Shown here in pieces: positions 44,762 to 45,068 of a DNA stretch of 45,068 bases. The position numbers and the translations under genes are program-made. The DNA is taken from NCBI GenBank assembly GCA_015060835.1, contig SUXT01000010.1, positions 1-45,068 on the forward strand, written 5' to 3'. The DNA is from Bacteroidales bacterium. GTDB taxonomy: Bacteria; Bacteroidota; Bacteroidia; Bacteroidales; Bacteroidaceae. Position 1 is the first letter of the stretch. Every line of letters starts with the position of its first letter. The notes under the pieces were generated by a model that was given only the letters and a program-made list of their open reading frames with translations, searched no databases and had not been told where the DNA came from.

Positions 44762-44941
44762 CCCAAATCGGTCATTAGAAGTACAAAAAACTGTGGTCAA
44801 GTCTGTAATGCCTTGAAAATAAGTTATTTGCAAAATCGTTTTTCTAATGGCGGTCATTAGAAAAATCAAATTACAAAAGGCTTGTAGCCAATTAGTTACG
44901 AAGTCGACCACAAAAATAGCCGTTCTAATGACCGATTTGGG
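44762..44941. mobile_element. 180-bp foldback MITE-like element
   Basis: Perfect 19-bp inverted ends CCCAAATCGGTCATTAGAA (44762-44780) and its complement (44923-44941) enclose a central near-palindrome, TTCTAATG-GCG-GTCATTAGAA written in two halves at 44842-44862. The arms also share GTGGTC..AGTC / GA.GT.GACCAC. The element thus consists of two inverted arms of about 90 bp, each bounded by TTCTAATG-type ends. Flanks read TTTAT and TTTAA, which might be a decayed target duplication. It encodes no protein. Confidence 0.7.
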
Positions 44942-45013
44942 TTTAAATGATTATGCGATATTATACCTAAAAAGTACAACCCCATCCTTCAATGGATAAA
45001 AAACTATTCTAAA

Positions 45014-45068
45014 AAGTTCCTGCCCTTAAAGGGGAGGTGGATTCAAAAACGACAGTTTTTGAAGACGG
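45014..45068. repeat. second copy of the dispersed palindromic repeat, cut by the window end
   Basis: GGAGGTGGATTCAAAAAC (45033-45050) plus GACA and GTTTTTGAAGACGG (45055-45068) is the reverse complement of 30502-30536 with a different loop. The preceding CCTGCCCTTAAAGGGGAGG is a palindrome equivalent to CCTCCTCTTCAAGAGGAGG at 30532-30550. Both copies therefore keep the same two-hairpin layout while their loops and stems differ. Confidence 0.7.

Noticed and set aside
1-45068. CRISPR arrays, rRNA genes and SusC/SusD-type polysaccharide loci
   Set aside because: No regularly spaced short repeats with unique spacers, no rRNA signatures, and no SusD-like gene beside the single TonB receptor.

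Overview
The window reads as chromosomal DNA of a gut- or oral-type Bacteroidales (Bacteroides/Prevotella/Muribaculaceae-like; genus not resolvable here). Reasons: several promoters match the Bacteroidetes -7 box TAnnTTTG (2192, 2038, 36780, 36861, 41323), tRNA genes lack an encoded CCA, and there are a carboxypeptidase-like-domain TonB receptor, a DUF1573 protein, an AraC regulator built like a hybrid two-component system, and proteins with type IX-secretion-like C-terminal tails.

Region 1 (1-2015): the possible start of a leftward gene, a 58-residue small protein, a secreted DUF1573 protein and a leftward membrane-tethered AraC-type regulator whose kinase-like box has lost its phosphorylatable histidine.

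Region 2 (2016-30390), the dominant feature: a surface/secreted-protein locus divergent from the AraC gene. The promoter region carries three AGTTAAA direct repeats ending where the -33 element should be. Genes: a 1308-residue Ig-like surface protein, a 616-residue outer-membrane barrel candidate, a giant 4667-residue exported protein, a fibronectin-type-III protein, a lipoprotein, a small protein with a sorting-type tail, a 1357-residue beta/FN3-like protein and a final lipoprotein, closed by a strong hairpin terminator at 30360. Spacing (10-60 nt or ATGA overlaps) suggests one operon from 6421 to 30361. The giant protein has seven N-terminal repeats of about 165 residues, a beta-rich core, an EF-hand loop followed by leucine-rich repeats, and five C-terminal tandem domains that look like the C-terminal domain of ribosomal protein L7/L12. 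That is a startling module for an exported protein and is the most novel thing here.

Region 3 (30390-36740), an accessory island with visibly lower GC: dispersed palindromic repeats, a 397-bp internally deleted IS remnant with 14-bp inverted ends, and a leftward operon of an XRE regulator, a single-chain type IIG restriction-modification enzyme and a Bro-N/Fic fusion. Next comes an ORF-less group II intron lying directly after the tRNA-Phe terminator. A 13-nt copy of the tRNA-Phe 3' end at 31311 could mark the island's other edge.

Region 4 (36740-45068), core genes of higher GC: tRNA-Pro, a FemAB/GNAT-like protein, a TonB-dependent receptor, a leftward hotdog thioesterase, a DUF418 membrane protein, a GNAT acetyltransferase and aspartate ammonia-lyase with a strong terminator. 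A 180-bp foldback MITE-like element follows, and the window ends inside another copy of the dispersed repeat seen at 30502.
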